Positions 18,529-26,660 of a DNA stretch of 64,000 nucleotides are shown one piece after another. The notes beneath the pieces were generated by a model. That model searched no databases, was not told the DNA's origin, and worked only from the letters and a program-made list of their open reading frames with translations. The position numbers and the translations under genes are program-made. Position 1 is the stretch's first letter. Each line of letters opens with the position of its first letter. This stretch comes from Nocardia fluminea (GTDB taxonomy: Bacteria > Actinomycetota > Actinomycetes > Mycobacteriales > Mycobacteriaceae), in NCBI RefSeq assembly GCF_002846365.1, contig NZ_PJMW01000002.1, positions 2,356,001-2,420,000 on the forward strand, written 5' to 3'.

Positions 18529-18629
18529 GCTTCGAGCCTGCGCCGCGAGCACCGGACGCGGGGAGAGATCGTCTATCGGGGGATCGCCGGTCCCTGGCTG
18601 GGCGCTGCCGCGAAGCGCACCATGGAGAC

Positions 18630-19475
18630 ATGGACCGATCCGAGCTGGCCGACTTCCTGCGCCGTCACCGGGAACTGCTCGCCCCCGCCGACGTGGGCCT
18701 GCCCCCCGGCGTGCGCCGACGCACCCCCGGTCTGCGACGCGACGAGGTCGCGCTGCTCACCGGCATGTCGACCGACTACTACACCCGACTCGAACAGGCG
18801 CGTGGTCCACGCCCGTCCACCCAGGTCCTTGCCGCGCTGGCTCGGGCGCTGCGCCTGAGTGCCGACGAGCGCGACCACCTGTTCCATCTGTGCGGCCACC
18901 CGTCCCCGGACCGTGGGCTGCGCGACAAGCACGTGGGCCCCGGGCTGCTGCACATGTTGGACAAACTCGACGACGTGCCAGCCGCTGTGATCACCGACCT
19001 CGGCGAGGTCCTCGTGCAGAACCGCATGCACAGCCTGCTGGCCGGTGACCACAGCACCCGCAGCGGCCTCGATCGCTTCTATTCCTGGCGCTGGTTCACC
19101 GACCTGACGGCCAGAACGCTGTTCCCCGAAGCGGATTGGGCCCGCATGAGTCGCAGTCATGTGGCCGATCTGCGTGCCACCGCGGCACGCCGCGCCGACG
19201 ATGCCGAAGTCACCGGTTTCATCAGTGAGTTACGCCGCAACAGTGCGGAATTCGAAGAACTGTGGACCGAACACGAAGTCGCCGTGCGGATCTCCGACAC
19301 CAAACAGTTCCTGCACCCGGAAGTCGGCCTGATCGATACGATCTGCGAAACCTTGCTCACCCCGAACGCGGCCCAGCGACTGCTGGTCTATCTGCCGCGT
19401 CCCGGCACCGACGCGGCGGAGAAGATGGCACTGCTGCGCGTGATCGGCAACCAACTGCTCAGCCCGACACAGTGA
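18630..19475 (+). CDS. XRE-family regulator with MmyB-like ligand domain
   Basis: The 281-aa protein has an N-terminal helix-turn-helix (about 1-85: MDRSELADFLRRHRELL, GLRRDEVALLTGMSTDYYTRLEQ). A C-terminal PAS-like MmyB domain (about 105-270: VITDLGEVLVQN, FTDLTARTLFPEADW) probably binds a lipid-like or aromatic ligand. It diverges from the aldo/keto reductase gene, the usual pairing for this family of local repressors. ATG 18630 is preferred because the upstream in-frame extension has no family resemblance. It is the intact counterpart of the truncated regulator at 51571. Confidence 0.9.
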   Translation: MDRSELADFLRRHRELLAPADVGLPPGVRRRTPGLRRDEVALLTGMSTDYYTRLEQARGPRPSTQVLAALARALRLSADERDHLFHLCGHPSPDRGLRDKHVGPGLLHMLDKLDDVPAAVITDLGEVLVQNRMHSLLAGDHSTRSGLDRFYSWRWFTDLTARTLFPEADWARMSRSHVADLRATAARRADDAEVTGFISELRRNSAEFEELWTEHEVAVRISDTKQFLHPEVGLIDTICETLLTPNAAQRLLVYLPRPGTDAAEKMALLRVIGNQLLSPTQ

Positions 19476-19476
19476 T

Positions 19477-20118
19477 TCAGGGTGCCCCGGTGACGTAGGC
19501 GAGTGCGGTGTCGATTGCGGGCTGACCGCCCGCCAGCGCGTATCCGGCGAGCGCGCCGATCGCGGCGCCGGCCACGGTGGCGACCGGGACGGTGATGAAG
19601 TCCAGGATGAACAGGCCGAGCGGGAAGCCGAGCACGAAACCGATGGCTGCCCCGATGGCGGCACCTTCGATGATCTTCGGTTGCAGGCGCTGGGTTTCGG
19701 CGAAGAAGCGTTCCTGCGCGCTGATGTCGCGGACCGGGGTGGTGGATTCGCTGATCGGGGTGAGGGTCAGGCTTTTGCCCTGCTCGTCGATCGACGGCGT
19801 CAGCGGCACCGCGTGCTCACCGACGCGCACGACCATCGGCAGTGCCGCGAGTACCGCACCCGATTCGTCGGTGATCGCGACGACTTTCGCGTCGTGGACG
19901 AGCTGGAACCGACCCGCGTCGATGGTGGTGATCACCGCACGCCGATCATCGGTCGCGCTCACCTGGTAGTTCAGGCCCTTGTCCATGCCGCGCAGTGACG
20001 GCGCCTCGACCGGCTGCTCGGCGACCACCGGAGCCGGTTCGGCGTGCCCGTTCCCGGCTGCCGCCACGATGACCCCCATCGCGAGCAGTGCCGCGCCGAC
20101 CCCAGTGCCGATCCTCAT
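19477..20118 (-). CDS. Exported protein with C-terminal glycine-zipper membrane segments
   Basis: The 213-aa product starts MRIGTGVGAALLAMGVIVAAAG with a signal peptide ending near GHAEP. The mature N-terminal part (LNYQVSATDDRRAVITTIDAGRF, VVRVGEHAVPLTP) is a predicted beta-rich extracytoplasmic domain. The C-terminal third has two glycine-rich hydrophobic stretches (AAIGAAIGFVLGFPLG and AGAAIGALAGYALAGG), glycine-zipper patterns that can oligomerise in membranes. A GGGAGG Shine-Dalgarno sequence supports ATG 20118. This architecture is common in Nocardia envelopes; the function is unknown. Confidence 0.7.
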   Translation of the reverse strand: MRIGTGVGAALLAMGVIVAAAGNGHAEPAPVVAEQPVEAPSLRGMDKGLNYQVSATDDRRAVITTIDAGRFQLVHDAKVVAITDESGAVLAALPMVVRVGEHAVPLTPSIDEQGKSLTLTPISESTTPVRDISAQERFFAETQRLQPKIIEGAAIGAAIGFVLGFPLGLFILDFITVPVATVAGAAIGALAGYALAGGQPAIDTALAYVTGAP

Positions 20119-20222
20119 TCCGCAAGCCTCCCGCTGCTCCACCCGGGACCGATTCGTCCCGTTCGTCGCGGCAAACCTAGCTGTTGCGGCCACGTTCGGA
20201 AAGTCGGCGCCTGCGAGCCGGA

Positions 20223-21479
20223 TCAGCGCCGCACGTTGGAGGATTCGATGCCGCGCTGGGGGCGTCGCGCGAACTCCGGCGCGCGCTCGGGGCGCAGCCC
20301 GATGCCGCCGAGATAGGCGGTGATTCCGGCGAGCGCGGGTACGGAGTCGACGACACGGAGCGGCAGCGGCGCGGCGTGCAGGGTTCCACGCAGCGCGGGC
20401 GCGATGAGCATGTCGTGTTCGCCGCGCTGGGATCGCTGCGTGAAGCTCGCGGGCAGCATCCGCCTGCGCTGCACCTTTTCCAGATCGGCGGTCTGCACGG
20501 CGCCGTCGAGCAGCGGCTGGGCCAGGATGCGCGCTGCCGCGACGGCGTCCTGCACCGCGAGGTTCACCCCGACCCCGCCGACCGGTGACATCGTGTGCGC
20601 GGCATCGCCGATGCACAGCAGGCCGGGGACGTACCACCGGTCGAGCATGCCCACGCTCACCTCGAGCAGCTTCACGTCGTCCCAGGTTCGGATCGCCGCT
20701 GTCGCCTCGGCGGACCAGCCGAAGAGTTCGGTGACGCGATCGCGCAGCCACCGCACGTCGTGGGCGGCGCGAAGCTCTGCGTCGCAACCCTTTTCGATGA
20801 TGTAGCCGGTCTGGTAGTAGTCGCCGCGGTCGATCGCCACGGCGGAGTTGCCGCTGGTGAATCGGGCGTGCACGGCACCGCCGTCGATGTCGTCTTCCGC
20901 CTTCGGGACGCGGAAGAACCACATGTCCATCGGCACGTCCTCCATGCGCCTGCGCAGGCCCGCCGCTTCGCGTGTCACGGAATCGCGCCCGTCGCAGGCG
21001 ATCACGAGATCAGCGTGCAGGGCGTGTTCGACACCGTCGGCATCGAGGTAGCGCACGCCCGCCACCCGGCCCGCCTCGTCGATCAGTCCGGTCGCGGTCG
21101 AGCGCATGCGCAGGGTGAAGGTCGGTTCCTCGGCGGCGGCGCTGGTGAGCAGGTCGAGGAAGTCCCACTGCGGCACCATGGCGATGTGCCGGTACTTGCC
21201 GGGGATACGGGCGAAATCGGCGGCGATCACCATGCGGTCGCCCGCGTACATGCACATCCGGGTGAGCTCGGAGCGCGGCAACCTGGCGAACTCGGCGCCG
21301 AGTCCCAGTTCGTCGATCAGCCGCACCGTCGACGGGTGCACCGTGTCGCCGCGGAAATCCCGCAGGAAGTCGGCGTGCTTTTCCAGCACTGTCACTTCGA
21401 CACCCGCTCTGGCGAGCAGCAGACCGGCCATCGTGCCCGCGGGACCGCCGCCGACGATGCAACAGGTGGTCGTGTCCAT
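20223..21479 (-). CDS. FAD-dependent aromatic-type monooxygenase (PHBH fold)
   Basis: The 418-aa flavoprotein has the group A monooxygenase signatures. These are the dinucleotide fold CCIVGGGPAGTMAGLLLARAG at the N-terminus, the DG motif CDGRDSVTREAAG (about 165), and the GD motif CIGDAAHTMSPVGGVGVNLAVQDA (about 290) that binds the FAD ribityl chain. These enzymes use NAD(P)H and O2 to hydroxylate or epoxidise aromatic or polyketide-like substrates. The tail after about 390 is Arg-rich and probably disordered. It is divergent from the ArsR-SRPBCC pair with 124 nt between. The substrate is unknown. Confidence 0.88.
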   Translation of the reverse strand: MDTTTCCIVGGGPAGTMAGLLLARAGVEVTVLEKHADFLRDFRGDTVHPSTVRLIDELGLGAEFARLPRSELTRMCMYAGDRMVIAADFARIPGKYRHIAMVPQWDFLDLLTSAAAEEPTFTLRMRSTATGLIDEAGRVAGVRYLDADGVEHALHADLVIACDGRDSVTREAAGLRRRMEDVPMDMWFFRVPKAEDDIDGGAVHARFTSGNSAVAIDRGDYYQTGYIIEKGCDAELRAAHDVRWLRDRVTELFGWSAEATAAIRTWDDVKLLEVSVGMLDRWYVPGLLCIGDAAHTMSPVGGVGVNLAVQDAVAAARILAQPLLDGAVQTADLEKVQRRRMLPASFTQRSQRGEHDMLIAPALRGTLHAAPLPLRVVDSVPALAGITAYLGGIGLRPERAPEFARRPQRGIESSNVRR

Positions 21480-21567
21480 GAGTGTTCCCCCTCGATGATC
21501 CCGCCAAGTTCTACGACAAAGCGTAGTAGTTGATCCCTCGGCCCGTCCAGGGATTTGCGGAGGAGGG

Positions 21568-21614
21568 TTGACCGGATGGCGTCGCCGCGCAATACTGAAC
21601 TAGATGGTTCAGTA
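21568..21614 (+). promoter_or_regulatory. Promoter and overlapping operator of the ArsR-SRPBCC operon
   Basis: TTGACC (21568-21573), 17 nt, AATACT (21591-21596) and a start point at or near ATG 21604 suggest a leaderless transcript. An 8-bp perfect dyad (TACTGAAC 21593-21600, GTTCAGTA 21607-21614) covers the -10 and the first codons, an ideal autorepression site. Confidence 0.7.
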
Positions 21615-21936
21615 TGACTTCCTAGACGCCTCGTTCGGGGCGCTCGCGGACCCCACCCGGCGGGGCATCCTCGAGCAGCTCGGGCGTGGGCCCGCGAGTG
21701 TCAGCGAGTTGGCCGAGCGATTCGAGATGACCTTGACCGGCATCAAGAAGCACATCGGCTTGCTCGAGGACGCGGGCATGGTGGTCACCGAGAAGCGTGG
21801 ACGGGTGCGGTACTGCCGCATCTGCGAGCACGTCTTCGATCGTGAGGTGGCCTGGATGCAGGGTTATCGGCAGATGCTCGAGGCCCGGATGGACCGTCTC
21901 GGTGAATTCCTGCAACGAACGGAGCCAGAGCAATGA
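21604..21936 (+). CDS. ArsR-family winged-helix repressor
   Basis: This 110-aa protein has the ArsR fold (FGALADPTRRGILEQLGRGPASVSELAERFEMTLTGIKKHIGLLEDAGMV). It lacks the CxCxx metal motif in the recognition helix, so it is probably one of the non-metal ArsR proteins that pair with SRPBCC genes. Its ATG overlaps a strong dyad, and its stop overlaps the next ATG by 4 nt. Autoregulation of the two-gene operon is therefore likely. Confidence 0.92.
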   Translation: MVQYDFLDASFGALADPTRRGILEQLGRGPASVSELAERFEMTLTGIKKHIGLLEDAGMVVTEKRGRVRYCRICEHVFDREVAWMQGYRQMLEARMDRLGEFLQRTEPEQ

Positions 21937-22412
21937 GCACAACCACCAACGACGCCGCCATTACCTCCACCTCGGACCGCGAAGTCCACATCGAACGCGA
22001 CTTCGACGCGCCGCTGGACCGGGTATGGGCCGCCTACAGCCGCATCGAGCAGCTCTCGCGCTGGTGGGGCCGCGGCCATGTCGTCGATGTCGAGCGCTGG
22101 GAGTTCCGCAAGGGCGGGCACTGGCGTTTCGTCGAACACGACGGCGACCAGTCCTACGCTTTCGAGGGCCGCTTCCGCGAGATCACCCCGAAGGAACGCA
22201 TCGTGCAGTCCTTCGAGTGGGACGGCATGCCCGCCCATATCTCCATCGACTCGACCACTTTCGTCGATCTCGGCGACGGCCGCACCAGGGTCGTCACCGA
22301 CAGCATCTTCCACACCGCCGAGGAATGCGCGGGCATGCTCGCCTCGGGCATGGAGGGCGGCCTCAACGACAGCTACCGGGCCCTCGACGCCCTGCTGGCC
22401 GACGGGCGCTGA
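21933..22412 (+). CDS. SRPBCC/AHSA1-domain protein
   Basis: The 159-aa START-like helix-grip protein contains REVHIERDFDAPLDRVWAAYSRIEQLSRWWG at the N-terminus and ends with a long C-terminal helix (MLASGMEGGLNDSYRALDALL). Such proteins bind hydrophobic ligands or act as Hsp90-activator-like factors. It is translationally coupled to the upstream ArsR gene (ATGA overlap); these two families commonly occur together, with the regulator sensing a ligand the SRPBCC protein handles. Confidence 0.9.
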   Translation: MSTTTNDAAITSTSDREVHIERDFDAPLDRVWAAYSRIEQLSRWWGRGHVVDVERWEFRKGGHWRFVEHDGDQSYAFEGRFREITPKERIVQSFEWDGMPAHISIDSTTFVDLGDGRTRVVTDSIFHTAEECAGMLASGMEGGLNDSYRALDALLADGR

Positions 22413-22420
22413 GCGCGCGA

Positions 22421-22456
22421 AACCCGATGCGGCGCAGGCGGAGTCCGCATCGGGTT
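22421..22456. terminator. Bidirectional stem-loop between convergent genes
   Basis: AACCCGATGCGG (22421-22432) pairs perfectly with CCGCATCGGGTT (22445-22456) around a 12-nt loop, between the convergent SRPBCC and pirin genes. The T-run is weak. Confidence 0.6.
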
Positions 22457-22492
22457 CGGGCGGCGCCGAGCTGATTCGGCCTCGCCGGTGAG

Positions 22493-23482
22493 TCAGAGGT
22501 GAGTGCAGTCGGTCGCTCGTTTGCGCGGCTTCAAGCGCAACGGCGGTAGCGGCGGGGCGGGGATCCGCTCCTCGGCGGCGTGGCCGACGACAGTGGGAAA
22601 GCGGCTGGTGTCCCGCGCTTCCCACGCCTGCCGGGCCTCGATGATCTCCTCGTGACTGCGGCCGACGAAGTTCCACCACATCACCAATTCCTCGGCGAAG
22701 GGTTCGCCGCCGAGCAGCGCGAAATGCGCGCCGCCGGTACTGGACAGACGCAGTTCGGCGCGGTCGGTGCCCAGATACAGCAGCGGCCCCACACTCAGTT
22801 CGGTGCCGTCGATCGTCACCGTGCCCTCGATCACCAGCACCGCGTGCTCGAACGCGCGATCCAGCGGTAGCAACACATCGCCGCCGGGGTCCAGCGCGAT
22901 GTCGGCCCCGACGATGGGCGTATAGGCCTCGGCCGGTGAGGTGACACCGCCCAGCGTGCCGATCAGCACGGTGGCGCGCAGTCCCGGCGTCGTGTAGCGC
23001 GGCAGTTCGCGATGCTGCTCGAAATGTGGGGCGGTGCCGGTGGCGGTGCCGGGCAGCGCGATCCACAGCTGGAGGCCGTGGCCCGCTTCGGCGCCGGGCA
23101 CGCCGAACTCCGAATGCGCGATGCCGCGACCGGAGGTCATCAGGTTCAGCTGCCCCGGCTCGATCTCGACGTCGGAACCCACCGAATCGCGATGCCGGAT
23201 GCGGCCGTCGAGCGGCCAGGTCACCGTCTGTAAGCCGATGTGGGGGTGCGGCAGGATATCGGGGGAGGCGCCGGCCTCGGTGGCGGTGGCCGATCCGAAC
23301 CGGTCGAGGAAACACCACGCGCCGACGGTCGGCAGATCCCGTTGCGGCAGTGTGCGTTCCACGTACACCCCGCGTACCCCGCCGAGCGGGACCTCCCTGG
23401 CCGGATACAACTCGGTGATCGGACCCGGACGCGGCGACGGCTCACACCGCGCCTCGTCCGGGTCGATCTCCAAGTCGCTCAC
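22493..23482 (-). CDS. Pirin-family cupin protein
   Basis: The 329-aa bicupin has the pirin N-terminal metal motif HPHIGLQTVTW and RGIAHSEF, providing the His/Glu iron ligands. The C-terminal pirin domain includes GGEPFAEELVMWWNFVGRSHEEI, almost diagnostic for the family. Bacterial pirins are reported as quercetinase-like dioxygenases or as redox-linked regulators; which applies cannot be told. Its start codon overlaps the stop of the upstream GNAT gene (ATGA), so the two are coupled. The C-terminus is Lys/Arg-rich. Confidence 0.93.
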   Translation of the reverse strand: MSDLEIDPDEARCEPSPRPGPITELYPAREVPLGGVRGVYVERTLPQRDLPTVGAWCFLDRFGSATATEAGASPDILPHPHIGLQTVTWPLDGRIRHRDSVGSDVEIEPGQLNLMTSGRGIAHSEFGVPGAEAGHGLQLWIALPGTATGTAPHFEQHRELPRYTTPGLRATVLIGTLGGVTSPAEAYTPIVGADIALDPGGDVLLPLDRAFEHAVLVIEGTVTIDGTELSVGPLLYLGTDRAELRLSSTGGAHFALLGGEPFAEELVMWWNFVGRSHEEIIEARQAWEARDTSRFPTVVGHAAEERIPAPPLPPLRLKPRKRATDCTHL

Positions 23483-23799
23483 GGCGTGATGCCCTTGCCC
23501 ACCACATGCGCGTCGTACTGGGGGTGTTTGTCCAGCCAGCCACGGATGAACGGGCAGTGCGCGGTGATGATGCGACCGCGCGCGATCACGTCCTCGACAG
23601 CCTCGCGGGCGAGCACTCCGCCGAGTCCCTTGCCCGCGAACGCGTCGTCGATCTCGGTGTGGACGAAATCGGTGTCGTTGTCGCGCTCGACGTACTCGGC
23701 GAAGCCGGCGAGTTCGTCGTCGAGGAACACGTCGTAGCGGTTCTTGTCCGCGTTGCGCACGACGCGGCGCTGCGGCTCTGCGGTGGTGGCATCGGTCAT
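23479..23799 (-). CDS. Small GNAT-fold N-acetyltransferase (YjdJ/NATD1-like)
   Basis: This 106-aa single-domain protein starts at ATG 23799 (MTDATTAEPQRRVVRN). It contains NRYDVFLDDELAGFAEYVERDN, FVHTEIDDAFAGKGLGGVLAREAVED and ITAHCPFIRGWLDKHPQY, the compact acetyl-CoA-binding core of the COG2388 family. The KGLGG loop is the pyrophosphate-binding signature. It overlaps the pirin gene by 4 nt and forms a small operon with it. The acceptor substrate is unknown. Confidence 0.88.
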   Translation of the reverse strand: MTDATTAEPQRRVVRNADKNRYDVFLDDELAGFAEYVERDNDTDFVHTEIDDAFAGKGLGGVLAREAVEDVIARGRIITAHCPFIRGWLDKHPQYDAHVVGKGITP

Positions 23800-23809
23800 G
23801 GACTCGATC

Positions 23810-24826
23810 CTATTCACGCCCGGCCGAGGTGGCCGACATATCCGCGTAGCGGCTGCCCGCCACCTGCCCGGCGATCGGTTCCAGTGTCGCGAGTTCGCCG
23901 GCCGACAGGCGCACGGAGGCCGCGGCGACGTTCTCGGCGAGCCTGGTCCGTTTGCGGGTGCCGGGGATCGGCACCACGGACAGGTTGTGCACACCGGCCC
24001 GCGCATGGACCCACGCGAGGGCGACCTGGGCCCGGGTGATGTCGTGCGCTGCGGCGATCGTGGCCAGTGGCGCGAGCAACGCGGCGTTGTGCTGGGCGTT
24101 GTCGCCGGTGAAGCGGGGCTGGAACTTGCGGAAGTCCTTGTCGCTCAGCTCTGTCGCCGAGGTGAACGCGCCGGTGAGAAAACCGCGGCCCAGCGGCGAG
24201 TACGGCACGAACGCCACACCCAGTTCGGCCGCGGCGGGCACGGCGGTGTGCTCCACGTCGCGGGAGAACAGCGACCACTCCGACTGCACTGCCGCGATCG
24301 GGTGCACCGCGTGCGCGGCCCGCAGCTCGTCACCGGTCACCTCGGACAATCCGAGCGCCCGCACCTTGCCCGCCGCGACGAGTTCGGCCATCGTGGCGAC
24401 GGTCTCCTCGATCGGGACCCGGGGATCGCGCCGGTGCATGTAGTACAGGTCGATCGTGTCGACGCCGAGCCTGCGCAGGCTGGCCTCGACAGACGCGCGG
24501 ATGTAAGCGGGGGAGTTGTCGAAGCCGCGGAAGGACGGATCGCCGGCCTTGCGCACGATGCCGAATTTCGTGGCGATGAGCAGGTTGTCGCGGTTGGCGC
24601 ACACGAAGTCGGCGAGGAATTCCTCGTTGTGGCCGGATCCGTACACATCGGCGGTGTCGAAGAGGGTGACACCGAGTTCGAGCGCGTGATCGAGAGTGGC
24701 CCGCGATTCGGCCGCGTCGGTGTCGCCGTAGAACTCGCTGATGCCCATGCAGCCGAGCCCCTGGGTACCGATCAGCGGTCCCTCGGCGCCCAGCGTGGTG
24801 GTCGGCAATGTGGCGGTGGTGCTCAT
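23810..24826 (-). CDS. Aldo/keto reductase (complete catalytic tetrad)
   Basis: This 338-aa NADPH-dependent TIM-barrel reductase has all four tetrad residues: Asp57 and Tyr62 (FDTADVYGSGHNE), Lys87 (IATKFGI) and His131 (DLYYMHRRDP). The cofactor segment is VVPIPGTRKRTRLAENVAA. It is close to the YakC-type AKR13 group. Its ATG overlaps the stop of the MerR regulator gene by 4 nt, so it is coupled to the regulator and probably induced by reactive aldehydes or similar electrophiles. Confidence 0.93.
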   Translation of the reverse strand: MSTTATLPTTTLGAEGPLIGTQGLGCMGISEFYGDTDAAESRATLDHALELGVTLFDTADVYGSGHNEEFLADFVCANRDNLLIATKFGIVRKAGDPSFRGFDNSPAYIRASVEASLRRLGVDTIDLYYMHRRDPRVPIEETVATMAELVAAGKVRALGLSEVTGDELRAAHAVHPIAAVQSEWSLFSRDVEHTAVPAAAELGVAFVPYSPLGRGFLTGAFTSATELSDKDFRKFQPRFTGDNAQHNAALLAPLATIAAAHDITRAQVALAWVHARAGVHNLSVVPIPGTRKRTRLAENVAAASVRLSAGELATLEPIAGQVAGSRYADMSATSAGRE

Positions 24827-25284
24827 GTATCGCTTCCTTCGCTCGTGTGCACGGTGATCGTGGCGGGACGGACCGCATCGGATCGGCCTTCGTAGATGGC
24901 GATCTTGTAGTCGAGAACGGCCACGGTCTGCTGCAGCTCCGCGATCTTGTCGAGCACGTCGGATCTGGTCTGCCGGAACATCTCCAGCCGGTCCGGGTAG
25001 GTCTGCTCACCTGCCCGCACCAGTTCGGCGTAGCGGATCATGTCGGCCACCGGCATGCCGGTGAGCCGCAGCCGCCCGATCAGCGCCAGCCACTCCAGGT
25101 CGCGGTCGCTGAACCGGCGGTTGCCGGTGTGGTCGCGACCGACGTAGCCCATCAGCCCGATCCGCTCGTACCAGCGCAGGGTGTCGCGGCTCAGGCCCGA
25201 ACGCTGAGCCACCTGGCCGATCGAATACCGCGGGCGCTCGTGCTCGTCGTCGCTTTCGGCGCGTAGCGCCGCGTCCTGATCCAT
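24823..25284 (-). CDS. MerR-family transcriptional activator
   Basis: The 153-aa protein has the MerR winged-helix start YSIGQVAQRSGLSRDTLRWYERIGLMGYVGRDHTGNRRFSDRDLEWLALI, followed by a dimerisation helix (FRQTRSDVLDKIAELQQTVAVLDYKIAIYEG). No metal-binding cysteines are present, so it resembles the aldehyde/electrophile-sensing AdhR-type MerRs. ATG 25284 has GGGAAGGG upstream. A classical MerR promoter with an elongated spacer lies about 45 nt upstream. It is co-transcribed with the AKR gene. Confidence 0.92.
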   Translation of the reverse strand: MDQDAALRAESDDEHERPRYSIGQVAQRSGLSRDTLRWYERIGLMGYVGRDHTGNRRFSDRDLEWLALIGRLRLTGMPVADMIRYAELVRAGEQTYPDRLEMFRQTRSDVLDKIAELQQTVAVLDYKIAIYEGRSDAVRPATITVHTSEGSDT

Positions 25285-25323
25285 CGTGCTCGTCCCTTCC
25301 CGTGGAACTTCCTGGACGCTATC

Positions 25324-25350
25324 CACCTGGAGTGCACTCCAAGCAAGACC
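25324..25350 (-). promoter_or_regulatory. MerR-type promoter with 19-bp spacer and dyad operator
   Basis: On the minus strand TTGCTT and TAGCGT are separated by 19 nt. The perfect palindrome TGGAGTGCACTCCA (25328-25341) sits in the spacer. This is the layout MerR proteins untwist to activate their own operons. Confidence 0.75.
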
Positions 25351-25376
25351 TATTGTCACGGGACGAGCGAACGAAG

Positions 25377-25745
25377 TCAGCTGTAGTTCGGCAGCTCCTG
25401 GACGGCCCATTTGTTGCCGTCGGGATCGGCGAAGAAGGTGAACCGGCCCCAGCCCATGTCCTCGACGGGAGTCGCCGCCACCCCCGCGGCGATCAGCTGT
25501 TCATAGGCCTTGTCGGCGCTGGCCACGACCATCTGCATGCCCTCGACGCTGCCCGGCGCGGCGCTGGTGAGGCCACGCCCGATGCAGATCGAGCACCCCG
25601 AACCCGGCGGGGTGAGCTGCACGAATCGGATCTCCGGGGACGGGGTGTGGTCGTGATCGGCGTTGAAGCCGATGCTGGTGTAGAAATCCTTGGCCCGGTC
25701 GACATCGGTGACCGGGATGGCAACGAGTTCGATTTTCCAATCCAT
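25377..25745 (-). CDS. VOC-superfamily (glyoxalase/bleomycin-resistance fold) protein
   Basis: The 122-aa protein consists of two beta-alpha-beta-beta-beta modules: MDWKIELVAIPVTDVDRAKDFYTSIGFN and MQMVVASADKAYEQLIAAGV, ending FADPDGNKWAVQEL. These are typical VOC strands. Some metal ligands of true glyoxalase I are not obvious, so it may be a binding protein or a dioxygenase-like enzyme. The start MDWKIE (25745) is preferred over an upstream ATG. It lies next to, but on its own from, the MerR-AKR pair. Confidence 0.85.
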   Translation of the reverse strand: MDWKIELVAIPVTDVDRAKDFYTSIGFNADHDHTPSPEIRFVQLTPPGSGCSICIGRGLTSAAPGSVEGMQMVVASADKAYEQLIAAGVAATPVEDMGWGRFTFFADPDGNKWAVQELPNYS

Positions 25746-25793
25746 GTGGTCGAGCATGACACGGGGGTCCGACGGAAACGTAGTGTGGATCAC

Positions 25794-25997
25794 ATGGCTG
25801 GTAAGGACATCGACCGCGTCAGGGCCCGCTCGGCTTGGGAAACGGTCAAGGAGAGCCCGGTGATCACCGCTATCGCGGTGGCACCGGTGGTACTCGTGCT
25901 CGGCGTGGTCTGGGCGCTGACGAACGGATTCGTCGCGTTCGTGCTCCTCGCGCTGCTGGGGGTGGGCATCGTCGTCGGCGGCAAGTTGCTCAAGTGA
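25794..25997 (+). CDS. Small membrane protein with two TM segments
   Basis: The 67-aa product begins MAGKDIDRVRARSAWETVKESPV and then has two hydrophobic segments (ITAIAVAPVVLVLGVVWAL and FVAFVLLALLGVGIVVGG), ending KLLK. The charged N-terminus with two helices is typical of small actinobacterial envelope proteins. No homologue or function is recognised. Confidence 0.6.
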   Translation: MAGKDIDRVRARSAWETVKESPVITAIAVAPVVLVLGVVWALTNGFVAFVLLALLGVGIVVGGKLLK

Positions 25998-26013
25998 GCT
26001 GTTCGGGATGAAG

Positions 26014-26505
26014 TCAGCGCGGCACGTGGAACACCGTGAGTTCGCCCGTGCCGGGACCGAGTTGTGCCCAGGGGCGCTCGAACTCGAGTACCGCCAGCGC
26101 CGAGGTGGGGAACTTGCGGCTGAGTTCGGTCGCCTGCTCGGATTCGCGGTTGCCCGCCAGTTCCCACGCCGTCCAGGGAATCCCGGGGACGTGGCCGACG
26201 ACGAGCAGGGTGGAGATCGAGTCGTCGGTGAGCCCGATCAGTTCCATGAGGGTGTGCGGGTTCGCGTCGTAGATGTCATCGGTGTACTCGACCGGCGCGG
26301 TGATGCCGGTGGCGCGCAGGGTCTGTCTGGTGCGCTCGGCCGTCGAGCAGCGCACCGCGTCGATCGGCGGCGCCGCGGTGCGCAACCAGTCCCCGGCCAG
26401 CGCCGCTTCGCGTTCGCCACGCGGCGCGAGCGGGCGCGCGTGGTCGTCGACGTTGTCGGGATAGGCCGATTTTCCGTGCCGCATCAGGATCAGGGTCGCC
26501 ACCAT
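26014..26505 (-). CDS. SixA-like histidine phosphatase
   Basis: The 163-aa protein carries the branch-2 phosphatase signature TLILMRHGKSAYP (RHG near residue 9) and the second catalytic His in TLLVVGHVPGIPW. It is shorter than phosphoglycerate mutases and matches SixA, which dephosphorylates phospho-histidine in phosphorelay proteins. ATG 26505 starts MVATLILMRHG; the upstream in-frame ATG adds an unrelated Cys-rich stretch. It is convergent with the small membrane protein gene and divergent from fprB. Confidence 0.9.
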   Translation of the reverse strand: MVATLILMRHGKSAYPDNVDDHARPLAPRGEREAALAGDWLRTAAPPIDAVRCSTAERTRQTLRATGITAPVEYTDDIYDANPHTLMELIGLTDDSISTLLVVGHVPGIPWTAWELAGNRESEQATELSRKFPTSALAVLEFERPWAQLGPGTGELTVFHVPR

Positions 26506-26660
26506 CAGACCACCGTAATCCCGGGCAGCGGTGAGGTAGCAGTCACACTCGAGGCACACTGAAAGCTGCGTCACCATCGATGGGTTCGTGGTTCACCCGC
26601 CACGGGCCCTGATGGGAGACGTCTCGAGCCACCGACCACACATTTCGAGGATCTGCACCT

